DNA of 64,000 nt from an uncultured Prevotellaceae bacterium (GCA_900318255.1 ONJX01000011.1:1-64000), one strand, 5' to 3'. Counted from the stretch's first letter, positions 43,801 to 51,412 are shown. A program made the numbers and translations. Notes: generated from the letters alone by a model not told the origin.

Positions 43801-44599
43801 GGTTTTCCAGGAAGATAGATCCGTCGCTGAAGACCGTGCCGTCGTCGGTAACAACTTTGGCCATGTAAGAGCTCCTATAAGTGTGGCCTTGCGTATCATA
43901 AGCCATGGGATTTGGCAGCCAAGTGTTGTCGGCAGTCATCTTCACTTTGTTGGGAGCTGTCCATTCAAGTTCGGCATCCTTGCACTTCTCAAACTCCATT
44001 TCCAGCCCCTTCAGGTAGCGCATATGGATAGTGAAACTATAGTCTGTATCCCAAGCCCAGAAATGGTCTTGCTTGTAGTAGGTATCATTCTCAATCTGGA
44101 TAGCGGTCACGTTGTCAAGACCAGCCTGATTGGGGGCGTAGCGGAACGATAGCCAGGTGCCATCCATGTTGCCATGGCCAATCACACCATAAGTGTAGTC
44201 AGTCTGAGTGAAATTGCCACCTTTAGGCCACTCGCCAATCTTGTGGAGCGAACCAGAGCGTGTCATCACATAGAAAGATTGATCAGAACCATTTCTTTCA
44301 AAGCCATTGGGTTGACCGTAGTGATAGCGGTACCTGATCGTGACGGTTGGATACTCTGTCGACAGCACTCCGCCAGTATTAGTATCAAAGCCACGGAAAT
44401 TGTTCATACCCGTGTCTTCGTTGATTCCGGTGCACCATTGATAGCTTTTGCCGTGGCTCACCCCGGCGACATAGATGTTACACCAGTAGGTGCCACCGCC
44501 AGGGTCGGAGAACTGACCCGCAATGGCATGTGCCGCAAGCGGTGACAACAACAACGTCATTATCAACGCTAACTGTGTTAAAAATTTGTGAATTTTCAT
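34805..44599 (-). CDS. Giant (3264 aa) T9SS surface protein with three LamG domains
   Basis: Signal peptide MKIHKFLTQLALIMTLLLSPLAAHA. Visible parts: N-terminal beta domains with FN3-like modules (to about 640); a LamG/concanavalin-like domain (about 680-860, FTLQMWINPDEEQHW ... IDEVRIWNRAL); carboxypeptidase-regulatory-like beta domains (about 920-1060, NGEYIIRGIPF, ANGEYEISVPIGSHYIEARRDGH); a long central region of unassigned type; two further LamG domains (about 2190-2300 and 2390-2520, ETWFRGEKDKNA, IDELRVWNVACDG); an SbsA-like Ig repeat (RIKFNEDI); and a T9SS type-A tail in the last 75 residues ending AIKQIIKK. Followed in the same operon by the LRR gene, overlap 4 bases. Promoter box at 44650-44657. 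Predicted to be a cell-surface adhesin or glycan-binding protein; no catalytic site is seen. Confidence 0.85.
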   Translation of the reverse strand: MKIHKFLTQLALIMTLLLSPLAAHAIAGQFSDPGGGTYWCNIYVAGVSHGKSYQWCTGINEDTGMNNFRGFDTNTGGVLSTEYPTVTIRYRYHYGQPNGFERNGSDQSFYVMTRSGSLHKIGEWPKGGNFTQTDYTYGVIGHGNMDGTWLSFRYAPNQAGLDNVTAIQIENDTYYKQDHFWAWDTDYSFTIHMRYLKGLEMEFEKCKDAELEWTAPNKVKMTADNTWLPNPMAYDTQGHTYRSSYMAKVVTDDGTVFSDGSIFLENRDAKTIELDVPAQNFNVEVTKTGIFYYVYNNTTLELRLPKATKTVTHFNNASSDVTATFNQVKGEMRLQWVVDNAVAEEGDFQIYRTPMNEYGSYTGNRVKVGSTSDNYFIDKEMYGLDYNEYYRYEVFQLKNSWAPLDIPSDPQPLANINAAIVMANTVTVIPLHLSQDVDVTDNIKIDWDFGNVPKNETSVTFYVNRIDPDGTIRKKYGEVTVPRDAGKASFTDDKPESSCEVYRYFVNTDMLDGKLHFTSDTIQSSLLDGSIVTGVTISKGNYQGSVHVNWTAKQVGTSPTYYEVHRRFIGASDWLTIGTTSGTTTNYTYVDQTAEPGRFYEYRVAAYSADCDGTGRVISNSIVESGFSQAAGVIAGRVQFDTGTAVEGVRLNLLRSGDETSRPQFYSRKLLDDGVGMVWLADPSTANSMLRLDRPFTLQMWINPDEEQHWVGLFKMDKYDGDTHDAEGNLVGYNFGLFNYNHNQYGGDHDGFALMLKFGGTEKWFKNPATGAYGVIEYNKYSHITIRNNADGSITFIINGDVENPYIFDLKDFPSLHFDTSEIPADADNKVKVRICGAYGGNHHNTLKGNIDEVRIWNRALPDNEIVTTYDRLLSGRETGLKLYWPFDEGLEEYAFDYSYTDGIPNGNHPDLGTNNRPSEIVPSEDQLSLYGLTNTNGEYIIRGIPFTGSGTGYTVAPTKGIHSFNPASRTGFISANSLSLNGYDFTDVSSFKVRGTIRYSGTTIPVDSVTFYVDGMPCNKNDKLIYSDANGEYEISVPIGSHYIEARRDGHTFEGAGRYPVEEDATYEFVDDTHIDFYDNTLAVFAGRVTGGNTEGEKPLGYGVSENTIGKAIITLTPLDHSQRMLNAVQQVQGTTIEWVPNPENVAVESSSLDISSTSYRAGGDVDDVKNIIITTDENTGEFSAKIPPIRYMVKSVRFPNNPTIENDEVFLSIPAVNLTNPKDSIAPDTVYTVNNEPLPLFRCNKKMMLTYHSTPVIDITQMGLPPGAFGTDTLTVTDMGEEIKLPIYNYNESTGDVTYNYGYPIFQLGRTYDFKVMAYEPYTNYDKIATGRLRKDMLRDSVITFGNELGEAALIAAEDNVIDGHELKRGDMAKLDPEQVRLDSVGVGHYKWRAGIPALTAPFTRNMNASMVVQGKTKLWSYEGLNGIIAGVVPTGNNFITAGPSHVQMVLRDPPGDASYATWARDSVTSDYTYTVRGVHNNTEFGVDIRNSVEYDMIAGSAFFGTVFYNNIVSENQVSWKYDVHKTWDNHKSVTYTNGVATSSSSTMDYVGRDGDVFIGYSTNYIIGAADKVGIFKQEDGSWAVDMQETMSMDEKFNTHFEYSQNYIETTLFSNIKRTRNTMLKHINSMSEIEDDPQVSTYYTFLSEDDPRYGSSNSDKEVWGDQAVDGMDGPSYYARFPDGFEGCDSVHWCNQVIESWKKTLAANEEDKIKAFNNPNYKIGNESFERGVTVSNTTGTTTNTVDNSTENFSTGLAYRGKNGYLINKSGCIIISNTDIGYHQTKYDIDETTIVERFGYTLNDTQRGNAHTVDIFRSPKGWSTIFRTRGGQTRCPYEGETRTKYYNPGTLLDYATMKSDNPHISMPIRNFVDIPAGQEAQVQVVFTNESETHEALTSAVVYVDAVSNPNGLQIYMDGEPLVNGVEMWMEYGVPITKTLTIKQADNSVLDYNDITLFLANSCKPERWIYETVSFSAHFVPAAPPVTLNLNKTILNQRAVQNKEEIVATISDINRLFNGLKGVRLKYRFAGDAQWITAHEWLTDESYYSEGHETDEQSLMPNDKPNITYDLKLPNIDGHYMVAAESMCILAGKEYTAMTNEIEVIRDTRGPKLLGQAYPNTGILTPTDDIRIKFNEDIRESYLTKDDNFFITGSLNDSQVSHDVSLQFNGTPVETDAYLPIANTSFASSLWLKRKGSGTIIEHGTEGNMLKVAINENGQIDATINEITITSIETVPMDKWVFLALNYVKGMAGQNTLTMLMAEDGNETMLFDEAIVSDYNSNGRLILGRDFTGMMHELVLWNKNCPVRTLLAQKDEVVAPYLPGLVGYWKMNEGHGTTVTDYARGRNMHLATESWNVENTNLAAHLDGEHIIKVPIGGVSPRSTDSYVVETWFRGEKDKNARATLLSVTDRVSIGFDYDNSMILHLYNDSLSSLDSNGLPIVLTNTDYNDGNWHHIALNVHRGVSAVVYLDGKPVKTLAEQQLPAAAGDYLYVGGILKFDPQSSMIQESYKFTGDIDELRVWNVACDGTSVIANRYNQVDTAQVTGLIAYYPMEHSVLDANGNIITEFSLINNAPGMEQLGMGEAIGPGVVQSSTAPALRKSPLKQNLDFDFTASSNEIYINLNTLPARMQGILLTFIVKNVRDMQDNLSETITWSAVVDYSTLEWDQEALLVEKDRLSEASMFAALHNKGSESGRFDISGLPTWITPSVTTGVLGTGEWETIEFTVGADAPVGTHMVYAYATNNDGICAPLLINVTVTGNEPNWTFDPYGAESSMNMIGQIYLDDKICTNTNTKIAAFVDDKCCGVASPKLVVSRDAYFVNMTIYGIEDVVSLSPITFRIYDAEKGVVLGNVKTKLNGEILNPTYQPNGLYGDYDNPVVWQPSDLIEQQCNLVNGWNWISLFVEPEPGKADLESLFGHSKTFNTIKGKEGFAMNSGTKWTSAGLDTLAIGNLYKLKVKNDINHSISGTMIDTRNTTQTIYPGWNWIGPLSIYNLSLAEAFADLMPTRGDIVKSKTQVAFYDGYKWEGDLTAIIPGLGYYYKSNNSEPVTFRYPTIDANTYQAPAVMMNAPRNLPFAPVDHHQFSDNMNVVARIVKGDIEVNDLCLAAFVDGECRGATFATDDGYYMLTVAGNADEAGKTVRFATIYGGQEVWFSEELQWLSDWIYGDLDEPQVLDLNNTSAIENVTLSSSIVITPAVVTDVINVTAGDIIKDVTLYSINGKQLDHFTIDDNHATLNLSHLIDGVYFVEARTHNGARAIKQIIKK

Positions 44600-44649
44600 G
44601 TTATAAATATTATTTAATTATTATTTTTTCACTAAAAGAATTAAATTTG

Positions 44650-44657
44650 CAAATATA
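44650..44657 (-). promoter_or_regulatory. Promoter -7 box (TATATTTG) for giant surface protein
   Basis: The reverse complement matches TAnnTTTG, 51 bases upstream of the ATG. Confidence 0.6.
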
Positions 44658-44808
44658 CTACTTTTTTTCTAAAATACACATTATATTTATTCATTGAGCT
44701 AAAAAGTGCCATTTTGACTAGATTTTGACTAGATTTTGAGTTGTAAAAACAAGAAGAGACTTATCACAAGCCCCTTCTCAACAATTAAAAAATTTATCAT
44801 GAAAACAG

Positions 44809-44882
44809 TGAATCGGCTGGGATTCGAACCCAGGACCCACAGCTTAGAAGGCTGTTGCTCTATCCAGCTGAGCTACCGATCC
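44809..44882 (-). tRNA. tRNA-Arg (anticodon UCU)
   Basis: On the minus strand GGATCGG opens the acceptor stem and pairs with CCGATTC (one G-U). D-arm GCTC..GAGC, anticodon stem ACAGC/GCTGT with loop CTTCTAA (anticodon TCT), and T-arm GGTTCGAATCC are all present. No encoded CCA. A TACCTTTG -7 box is at 44909-44916. It decodes AGA/AGG. Confidence 0.95.
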
Positions 44883-44908
44883 AGCTTCTTGGTACCCCAA
44901 AAGCGGTG

Positions 44909-44916
44909 CAAAGGTA
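44909..44916 (-). promoter_or_regulatory. Promoter -7 box (TACCTTTG) for tRNA-Arg
   Basis: The reverse complement is a perfect TAnnTTTG, about 27 bases upstream of the mature tRNA. Confidence 0.65.
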
Positions 44917-44958
44917 ATACATTTTTCTGAAAAGACAAAATTTGTGAAATAATTGTTG

Positions 44959-44966
44959 TAATTTTG
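44959..44966 (+). promoter_or_regulatory. Promoter -7 box (TAATTTTG) for queA
   Basis: Matches TAnnTTTG. The predicted 5' UTR of about 130 bases contains the 45030-45049 palindrome and the ACACTTA repeats. Confidence 0.55.
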
Positions 44967-45029
44967 CAGCTGAAACAGAAGTCAGAGGCCAGAAGCTCTT
45001 TTTTATATCTCATTTCTTGCTTCATCTCC

Positions 45030-45049
45030 AGACAAGGCACGCCTTGTCC
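45030..45049. repeat. ACAAGGCACGCCTTGT palindrome copy
   Basis: Copy of the dispersed palindrome family (see 11060-11079), here in the queA leader. Confidence 0.7.
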
Positions 45050-45054
45050 CTGCA

Positions 45055-45090
45055 AAACACTTAACACTTAACACTTAACACTTAACACTT
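45055..45090. repeat. ACACTTA tandem repeat in queA leader
   Basis: Four to five units of AACACTTA(8 bases) end 14 bases before the queA ATG. Confidence 0.8.
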
Positions 45091-45103
45091 ATAACTTAAA
45101 CAG

Positions 45104-46330
45104 ATGTCTTTACTTGACACAGTGCGCCACTTGCGCATCGCCGACTATAACTATCCGCTCCCCGAGGAGCGCATCGCCAAGCACCCGCTGCCACAGCGTG
45201 AGCAATGCAAGGTGCTGATGTTCAAGGACAACACTATAGAGCAGCACATCTTTCACGAGGTGCCACAGCTGCTTCCTGCCAATGCCTTGCTCATCTACAA
45301 CAACACCCGTGTCATCAATGCCCGCCTGCGCTTCAGCAAGGTCACTGGCAGTCAAATCGAGATTTTCTGCCTCGAGCCAGTGGCGCCCCGCGACTACCAG
45401 CTCATTTTCCAAACCACCCACGAGTGTACCTGGCTGTGCCTGGTGGGCAACAGCAAGCGGTGGAAAAGCGGCGCTCTAGCTCAAGAAATCGTCATTGGCG
45501 GCGAGACCATTACCATCAATGCCACTCGCGGCGAGCGGCGGGGCAATGCCTTTGAAATCACATTCTCGTGGAACGGCAGCGATGTGACGTTTGCCACTGT
45601 GCTCGAGGCGCTGGGCGAGATACCCATCCCACCTTATCTCAACCGCGACACCGAGCAGAGCGACCTTACCGACTACCAAACGGTGTATAGCCACATCGAC
45701 GGCAGCGTGGCAGCCCCCACGGCAGGCCTACATTTCACCGACGAGGTGCTTGCCGAGTGCGACCGCCGCGGCATAGGGCGTCGCCAGCTCACCCTGCATG
45801 TGGGAGCAGGCACGTTCCAACCGGTGAAAAGCGACAACATTGGCGATCACGACATGCACACCGAGTTTATAAGCGTGCCACGCGACCTGATTGCCGAGCT
45901 CTCCACGAGCAGCCGCCCAGTGATTGCCGTGGGCACCACCAGCGTGCGCACTCTCGAGAGCCTCTATTACGTGGGCCAGATTCTTGAGACCAACCCCTGC
46001 ACCACTGAGGAGGAGCTGCGCGTGACCCAATGGATGCCTTATACCACTCCATGTGAGATATCGCCCCGGCAAGCGCTGCAAAACATCGTCAATTATCTTG
46101 ACCGCCATGGCGCTAGCGACTACCTGGGCAGCACCCAGCTGATGATTGCTCCAGGCTACAGCTACCGCATCGTCGATGGCATGATTACCAACTTCCACCA
46201 GCCGCAATCAACACTGCTGCTGCTCGTAGCGGCCTTTGTGGGCAACGACAACTGGCGTCGCATCTACGACTATGCCCTCGACCATGATTTTCGTTTCCTG
46301 AGCTACGGCGATGCCTGCCTATTTCTTTAA
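45104..46330 (+). CDS. queA: tRNA preQ1(34) S-adenosylmethionine ribosyltransferase-isomerase
   Basis: 408 residues, a little longer than the usual 340-360. Transfers the ribosyl part of SAM to preQ1 in tRNA anticodons (queuosine pathway). Motifs are DYNYPLPEERIAKHPLPQREQCKVL near the start, LLIYNNTRVINARL (about 62-75), GSVAAPTAGLHFT and the C-terminal THVGAGTF-like LHVGAGTFQPV, VGTTSVRTLES and FHQPQSTLLLLV. The extra length lies in inserted loops. A tRNA-modifying role fits other tRNA-related genes nearby only by chance; no operon partner is evident. Confidence 0.93.
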   Translation: MSLLDTVRHLRIADYNYPLPEERIAKHPLPQREQCKVLMFKDNTIEQHIFHEVPQLLPANALLIYNNTRVINARLRFSKVTGSQIEIFCLEPVAPRDYQLIFQTTHECTWLCLVGNSKRWKSGALAQEIVIGGETITINATRGERRGNAFEITFSWNGSDVTFATVLEALGEIPIPPYLNRDTEQSDLTDYQTVYSHIDGSVAAPTAGLHFTDEVLAECDRRGIGRRQLTLHVGAGTFQPVKSDNIGDHDMHTEFISVPRDLIAELSTSSRPVIAVGTTSVRTLESLYYVGQILETNPCTTEEELRVTQWMPYTTPCEISPRQALQNIVNYLDRHGASDYLGSTQLMIAPGYSYRIVDGMITNFHQPQSTLLLLVAAFVGNDNWRRIYDYALDHDFRFLSYGDACLFL

Positions 46331-47010
46331 CTAGTTTGTCGCTCTTTGCCCTAGTGTAATTGTCCTTCAATACAAGAAGGTCAATATTTCTTGTCCTTAA
46401 TTTTCCTAAAGTTTGAAGGAAAAAATGAGAATTGCTGAATAGAGGTTACTTGAATTGACATAATTATGCGGCACATACAATTGATTTGTGCCAAATAATT
46501 ATGCGCAGCGCCATATCGCAACATTTGCACCTTTTATCACCTGACATAAAAAAATGCCGCAAGATTCACATCTCACGACATCCTCACCATAAAATTTAAA
46601 TACTAAAACTTATTTACCTTACAATTTTATGTTAACAATGAAAAAGATTTTAATATTCACTAAACATTATTAGCTGAAATACTAACAATCAGCAGTATTC
46701 TTACAAAACAGATTATAAAGTTCTTTCAAAGGAGAAGATTTTTATTTATCTTCTTTATTAGATCACAAACATTACGCAAATTTAAAAATTTATAAAATAA
46801 CCACCAAGCATCATCCAAATTAATAGTGATTTTTTAGGTTTGTTTAAGATTTAAAATACTGCATTTTAACAAAAAACGATAAATTTGTACATTTCTACAA
46901 CACATTAACACAGCACCAATAAGTAGGCTCAAAGAAAAATTAATGCATAATTTTTAGTTCCGCGAGTTGCTTGCTTTGCTATAGTGGCTTATCATTATAT
47001 TGCTTGATGA

Positions 47011-47045
47011 CTGTGATGAGATGATGGGAACTACAACCTCTTGAC
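47011..47045 (+). repeat. Diverged copy of 35-base dispersed repeat
   Basis: 29 of 35 bases match 18278-18312 (GTGATGAGATNATGGGNAC core). Both sit upstream of genes. Confidence 0.5.
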
Positions 47046-47128
47046 GGTTTGGCCCACAAGACATGACTCGTTTCCACATCACTCTAAAAACGACAAATTA
47101 ATATTTTTGGAGAATTAATCAAAAAGCG

Positions 47129-47136
47129 CTACCTTT
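47129..47136 (+). promoter_or_regulatory. Promoter (TACCTTTG at -7) for ABC exporter
   Basis: TACCTTTG with TTTTTGG 19 bases upstream (about 47103-47109), close to the canonical -33/-7 spacing. It leaves a very short leader before the TTG start at 47166. Confidence 0.75.
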
Positions 47137-47165
47137 GCCACACATATAAATAAAGATACACAAAA

Positions 47166-48965
47166 TTGCTCAAGACGCTATTAAAACAGATAGGCACATT
47201 TAAAATTGCCTCGATACTCACCCCCATCTTCATTGCCCTTGAGGTGGTGATGGGAGTACTCATACCCTACGTCACATCATGGATCATCGACGAGGGCATT
47301 GCTAAAAACGACTTGCCCAACGTGTATAAATATGGTGCCATCATGCTGGTGCTCGCCACCATGAGCATGATATTCGGCATCCTTGCAGGGCGGTTCTCGG
47401 CCATTGCCTCGTCGGGCTTTGCTCGCAACTTGCGCGATGCCATGTTCCGTAACATACAGACGTTCTCATTCTCCAACATCGACAAGTTCAGCTCATCGGG
47501 CCTGGTGACCCGCATGACCACCGATGTCAACAACCTGCAAAACGCATTTCAAATGCTGCTGCGCATCTCGGTGCGCGCTCCGCTGAACCTGGTGTTCAGC
47601 ATCTTCATGTGCGTGTTTATCAACACCCAGATGAGCCTCATCTTCGTCATCGCTCTCGCAATACTAGGGACAGCGCTCTACCTCATCATTAGCCGCACGG
47701 TGAAGCTATTCACGCAGGTGTTCAAGAAATATGACGACCTGAACAATGTGGTGCAAGAGAATGTATCGGCAATCCGCGTGGTTAAAGCCTTTGTGCGCGA
47801 GGACTATGAGAACAAGAAGTTTAGCAAGGCGGCCCGGGCGCTCTATAGCCTCTTTGTCAAGACCGAGAGCCTGATGGCACTAAACCACCCGGTGATGATG
47901 ATTGTGGTGTATGGCTGCATCATCTCGCTGTCGTGGTTTGGCGCAAAGCAGATTGTGGGCGGTGACCTTACCACGGGGCAGCTCACCTCGCTGTTCACCT
48001 ATGTGATGACCATCCTCTCGGCACTGATGATGCTCTCCATGATCTTTGTGCAGCTCACCATGAGTGCCGCCAGTGGCAAGCGCGTGGCCGAGGTCATCAA
48101 CGAGAAAGCCCACATCGTCAACCCCGAGAACCCTGTCATGACTGTTGCCGACGGCAGCATCGACTTTAAGAATGTGAAGTTCACCTATAACAAGACTGGC
48201 ACCCTCCCCACCCCAGCAACTCTGCTGGCAGGCCAGAGCGCAGCGGCTATCGACGACTGCGACTATGCCGTCAAGGACATCAATCTGCACATCGATAGTG
48301 GCGAGACAATAGGCATAATAGGTGGCACCGGCTGTGGCAAATCTACCCTGGCGATGCTCATCAGCCGCATGTACGACGTCACCGAGGGCAGCATCATGGT
48401 GGGCGGAGTTGACGTGCGCGACTACGACCTGGAGACACTGCGCAACAACGTGTCGATGGTGCTCCAGAAGAATGTGCTCTTCAGCGGCACTGTGCTCGAC
48501 AACCTGCGGTGGGGAAAGACCGACGCCACGCTCGACGAGTGCCGCCATGCTTGTGAGCTGGCGTGCGCCCATGAGTTTATCGAGGAGATGCCCAACGGCT
48601 ATGACACTATCATTGAGCAAGGAGGAGCTAATGTGTCGGGCGGACAGAAACAACGCCTGTGCATCGCTCGCGCACTGCTCAAGAGCCCCAAGGTGCTTGT
48701 GCTCGACGACTCCACCAGCGCTTGCGACACCGCTACCGACGCCCGCATCAGCAAGGCCCTGCGCGACTACATGCCCCATGTCACCAAGATCATTGTGGCA
48801 CAGCGAGTACACAGCGTGATGCACGCTAATCGCATCATAGTGATGGACGGTGGGCGAGTCACCGCATTCGACACTCACGAGAATCTGCTCAAGACCAGCG
48901 AAATCTACCGTGAGATCTACAACATCCAAACTCAAGACTCTGGCGACTTCGACAAACCAAAATAG
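47166..48965 (+). CDS. ABC transporter, fused permease and ATPase (multidrug/lipid exporter type)
   Basis: 599 residues. The chosen start is TTG at 47166, because TAA lies in frame at 47151-47153 and the promoter is at 47129-47136. N-terminal six-helix ABC_membrane domain (about 10-300), then the ATPase (about 330-590): Walker A GGTGCGKST, Q-loop LQKNVLF, signature NVSGGQKQR, Walker B VLVLDDSTSACDT, H-loop replaced in an AQRVHS context. A 20-residue insert precedes Walker A (LPTPATLLAGQSAAAIDDCDY). Inner-membrane exporter, likely homodimeric; cargo unknown. No paired half-transporter gene is adjacent. Confidence 0.9.
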   Translation: MLKTLLKQIGTFKIASILTPIFIALEVVMGVLIPYVTSWIIDEGIAKNDLPNVYKYGAIMLVLATMSMIFGILAGRFSAIASSGFARNLRDAMFRNIQTFSFSNIDKFSSSGLVTRMTTDVNNLQNAFQMLLRISVRAPLNLVFSIFMCVFINTQMSLIFVIALAILGTALYLIISRTVKLFTQVFKKYDDLNNVVQENVSAIRVVKAFVREDYENKKFSKAARALYSLFVKTESLMALNHPVMMIVVYGCIISLSWFGAKQIVGGDLTTGQLTSLFTYVMTILSALMMLSMIFVQLTMSAASGKRVAEVINEKAHIVNPENPVMTVADGSIDFKNVKFTYNKTGTLPTPATLLAGQSAAAIDDCDYAVKDINLHIDSGETIGIIGGTGCGKSTLAMLISRMYDVTEGSIMVGGVDVRDYDLETLRNNVSMVLQKNVLFSGTVLDNLRWGKTDATLDECRHACELACAHEFIEEMPNGYDTIIEQGGANVSGGQKQRLCIARALLKSPKVLVLDDSTSACDTATDARISKALRDYMPHVTKIIVAQRVHSVMHANRIIVMDGGRVTAFDTHENLLKTSEIYREIYNIQTQDSGDFDKPK

Positions 48966-49040
48966 AGGAATCGGAGATCGAGAATCGAGGAACGGGATAC
49001 TGACTAAAAACTAAGAACTTAGAACCAAAAACTAAATAAA
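48964..49040. repeat. Degenerate tandem repeats before DPP-IV gene
   Basis: (G)GAATCGGAGATCGAG units (48964-48998) give way to AACTAAAAACTAAGAAC-type units (period 10-11; 49004-49036), ending just before the ATG. Confidence 0.65.
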
Positions 49041-49042
49041 CA

Positions 49043-51196
49043 ATGAAACGATTTATCTATTGCTTTGCTGTTATGCTGCTGTGCTCAGTGACTGCCAGCG
49101 CTCAAAAGCAGTTTACCCTTGAAGACCTGAACTTTGGTGGCAAGAACTACCAAAACATGATTGCCAAGAACAAAACCCTCACTTGGCACGACAACCAGCT
49201 TTACCACATCGAGAAAGACTCCATGTGGACCGTTGACCTCAAGAGTGGCAAGGAAAAACTAGCGTTCACCTCACAGCAAGTCAAGAGTTGGGCAGGCCTC
49301 GACAACACGCCAAACCTCAAGTGGGCATCGTTTCCCTACCCCGACAAGCCGCTGATGCTGATTTTTGACCACGACAAGCGCATTCTCGTTGATGTGAAAA
49401 AGCACAAGCAAGAGTGGACGCAAGATTATCAGGGACAAGACATCGACTGGAGCAAGGCCAGCCGTAATGCGGCTTTCGTAAAAGACGACAACCTGTGGAT
49501 AACAACAGCCGCCGGCAAGACCTCACAGATCACCACCGACGGCTCGCGCAATATTGTCTATGCCCAGAGCGTGCACCGCAATGAGTTTGGCATCGAGAAG
49601 GGTACCTTCTGGAGCAACAGCGGCAACCAGCTCGCGTTCTACCGCATGGACCAGAGCATGGTCACCGACTATCCGCTCATCACAGTGCCCGAGATTAACG
49701 ACTCTACCCAGGTAGAAGCCACTCCAGCCCCTGAGAAATACCCCATGGCAGGCCAAACGTCACACAAAGTGCAAGTGGGCATCCTCGACATCGCATCGGG
49801 GAAAGTCATTTACCTCAACACTGGCGACCCCACCGACCGCTATTTCACCAACGTGTGCTGGAGCCCCGACGACAAGCTGGTGTATCTCTTTGAGCTAAAC
49901 CGCGACCAGAACGACTGCCGCCTTGTGAGCTACGACGCCTCGACAGGTGCCAAGGTGGGAGAAATCTACCGCGAGACGAGCGACAAATATGTGGAGCCAC
50001 AAACGCCCATCGCCTTCCTGCCCTGGGATGCCACAAAATTTGTGATGCAGAGCCAAAAGGACGGCTACAACCACCTCTACCTCCACAACGCCGACGGCTC
50101 GCTCATCAGGCAGCTCACCAGCGGCAAGTGGGTGGTGATGGAGATGCTGGGCTTTGACAAGGAGCGCAAGGCCATCATCATCGCCAGCAACGAGATAAGC
50201 CCCATCCAAAAGAACATTTTCAGCGTAGATGTTGCCACTGGCAAGCGCACTCGAGTTGACGAGGGCGGCAAAGGGTGGCATGGCGCAGTTCTCAACGACA
50301 ACGGCACTTGGCTGGCCGACTACTACTCCGAGCCCGATGTGCCACGCAACATCGCCATCGTGAGCACCGCTACTGGCAAGGCTCAGCGCTATTTCACTGC
50401 ACCCGACCCCTGGCAGGGCTACAGCGTGCCTCAATACAGCTGCGGCACCATCAAGGCTGCCGATGGAGTCACCGACCTCTACTACCGCATGGTGAAACCC
50501 ATCGACTTTGACCCAACCAAGAAATACCCAACAGTGGTATATGTGTATGGCGGACCTCACGCTCACAACGTGGACGCGCGATGGCACTACTGTAGCCGCA
50601 GCTGGGAGACCTACATGGCACAGAAGGGATACATTCTCTTCATCCTCGACAACCGAGGCAGCGAGAACCGTGGCCGCGACTTCGAGCAAGCCACCTTCCG
50701 CCAGCTGGGGCAAGTAGAGATGCAGGACCAGATGCGCGGTGTTGACTACCTGCGCACTCTGCCTTACGTTGACATGCAACGCCTGGGAGTGCATGGATGG
50801 AGCTTTGGTGGCTTCATGACCATCAGCCTAATGACTAACTACCCCGACGTGTTTAAAGTGGGCGTGGCCGGAGGACCAGTGATTGACTGGAAGTGGTATG
50901 AGGTGATGTATGGCGAGCGTTACATGGACACTCCACAGACCAACCCCGAGGGATATGCCAAGACCAGCCTCATCCACACTGCCAAGAACTTGAAAGGCCG
51001 CCTGCAAATCATCATCGGCCTCAACGACCCCACGGTAGTGCCACAGCACGCCTACTCCTTCCTCAAAGCGTGCATTGGCGCCGACACGCAGCCCGACTTC
51101 TTCGTATATCCTGGCCAGGGCCACAACATGGCCGGTCACCAGAGCGTACACCTGCATGAGCGCATCACACGCTACTTCGACGACTATCTCAAGTAA
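49043..51196 (+). CDS. S9 dipeptidyl peptidase IV-like serine peptidase
   Basis: 717 residues. Signal peptide MKRFIYCFAVMLLCSVTASAQ. The beta-propeller (about 40-440) is followed by an alpha/beta-hydrolase domain. The nucleophile is in GVHGWSFGGFM (Ser587); Asp662 (GLNDPTVV) and His694 (GQGHNM) complete the triad. VYGGPHAHNV is the oxyanion-type loop, and the double-Glu motif of the propeller may be present. Releases Xaa-Pro dipeptides from peptides in the periplasm, typical of protein-fermenting Bacteroidales. Not visibly in an operon. Confidence 0.93.
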   Translation: MKRFIYCFAVMLLCSVTASAQKQFTLEDLNFGGKNYQNMIAKNKTLTWHDNQLYHIEKDSMWTVDLKSGKEKLAFTSQQVKSWAGLDNTPNLKWASFPYPDKPLMLIFDHDKRILVDVKKHKQEWTQDYQGQDIDWSKASRNAAFVKDDNLWITTAAGKTSQITTDGSRNIVYAQSVHRNEFGIEKGTFWSNSGNQLAFYRMDQSMVTDYPLITVPEINDSTQVEATPAPEKYPMAGQTSHKVQVGILDIASGKVIYLNTGDPTDRYFTNVCWSPDDKLVYLFELNRDQNDCRLVSYDASTGAKVGEIYRETSDKYVEPQTPIAFLPWDATKFVMQSQKDGYNHLYLHNADGSLIRQLTSGKWVVMEMLGFDKERKAIIIASNEISPIQKNIFSVDVATGKRTRVDEGGKGWHGAVLNDNGTWLADYYSEPDVPRNIAIVSTATGKAQRYFTAPDPWQGYSVPQYSCGTIKAADGVTDLYYRMVKPIDFDPTKKYPTVVYVYGGPHAHNVDARWHYCSRSWETYMAQKGYILFILDNRGSENRGRDFEQATFRQLGQVEMQDQMRGVDYLRTLPYVDMQRLGVHGWSFGGFMTISLMTNYPDVFKVGVAGGPVIDWKWYEVMYGERYMDTPQTNPEGYAKTSLIHTAKNLKGRLQIIIGLNDPTVVPQHAYSFLKACIGADTQPDFFVYPGQGHNMAGHQSVHLHERITRYFDDYLK

Positions 51197-51412
51197 CTAA
51201 CTGAGTCCACTTTAAAAAGTCGCTATTTTTGGAAAAAAACAAACAAAGCAGCAAAAAGAAGACAAATCCAACAAACTTAATATCAACAAAATAGAGTTCG
51301 TTGTAATTCGTTCAATCCGTGTGCTTTTATTTTTTAAAGTGCTTTTCTTAAGTGCATCAAATAAAATAATAAAAAACTAGAAGCTAAGACGTGCAAACTG
51401 AAAACTATTATG

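Larger units (their letters stand above)
46331..47165. other. Long AT-rich intergenic region, no supported gene
   Basis: 835 bases without credible ORF. It contains an imperfect relic of the MITE end (TTGTCCTTAATT at about 46398-46409), a GGCACA/TGTGCC hairpin flanked by two ATAATTATGCG direct repeats (about 46460 and 46497), an AAGAAGAT-type hairpin (about 46725-46760), a lone TAAATTTG box (46880-46887), and a 14-codon ORF starting at 46629 (MLTMKKILIFTKHY) that could be a leader or the remnant of a signal-peptide gene. At its right end lies a diverged copy of the 18278-18312 repeat. Confidence 0.5.
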
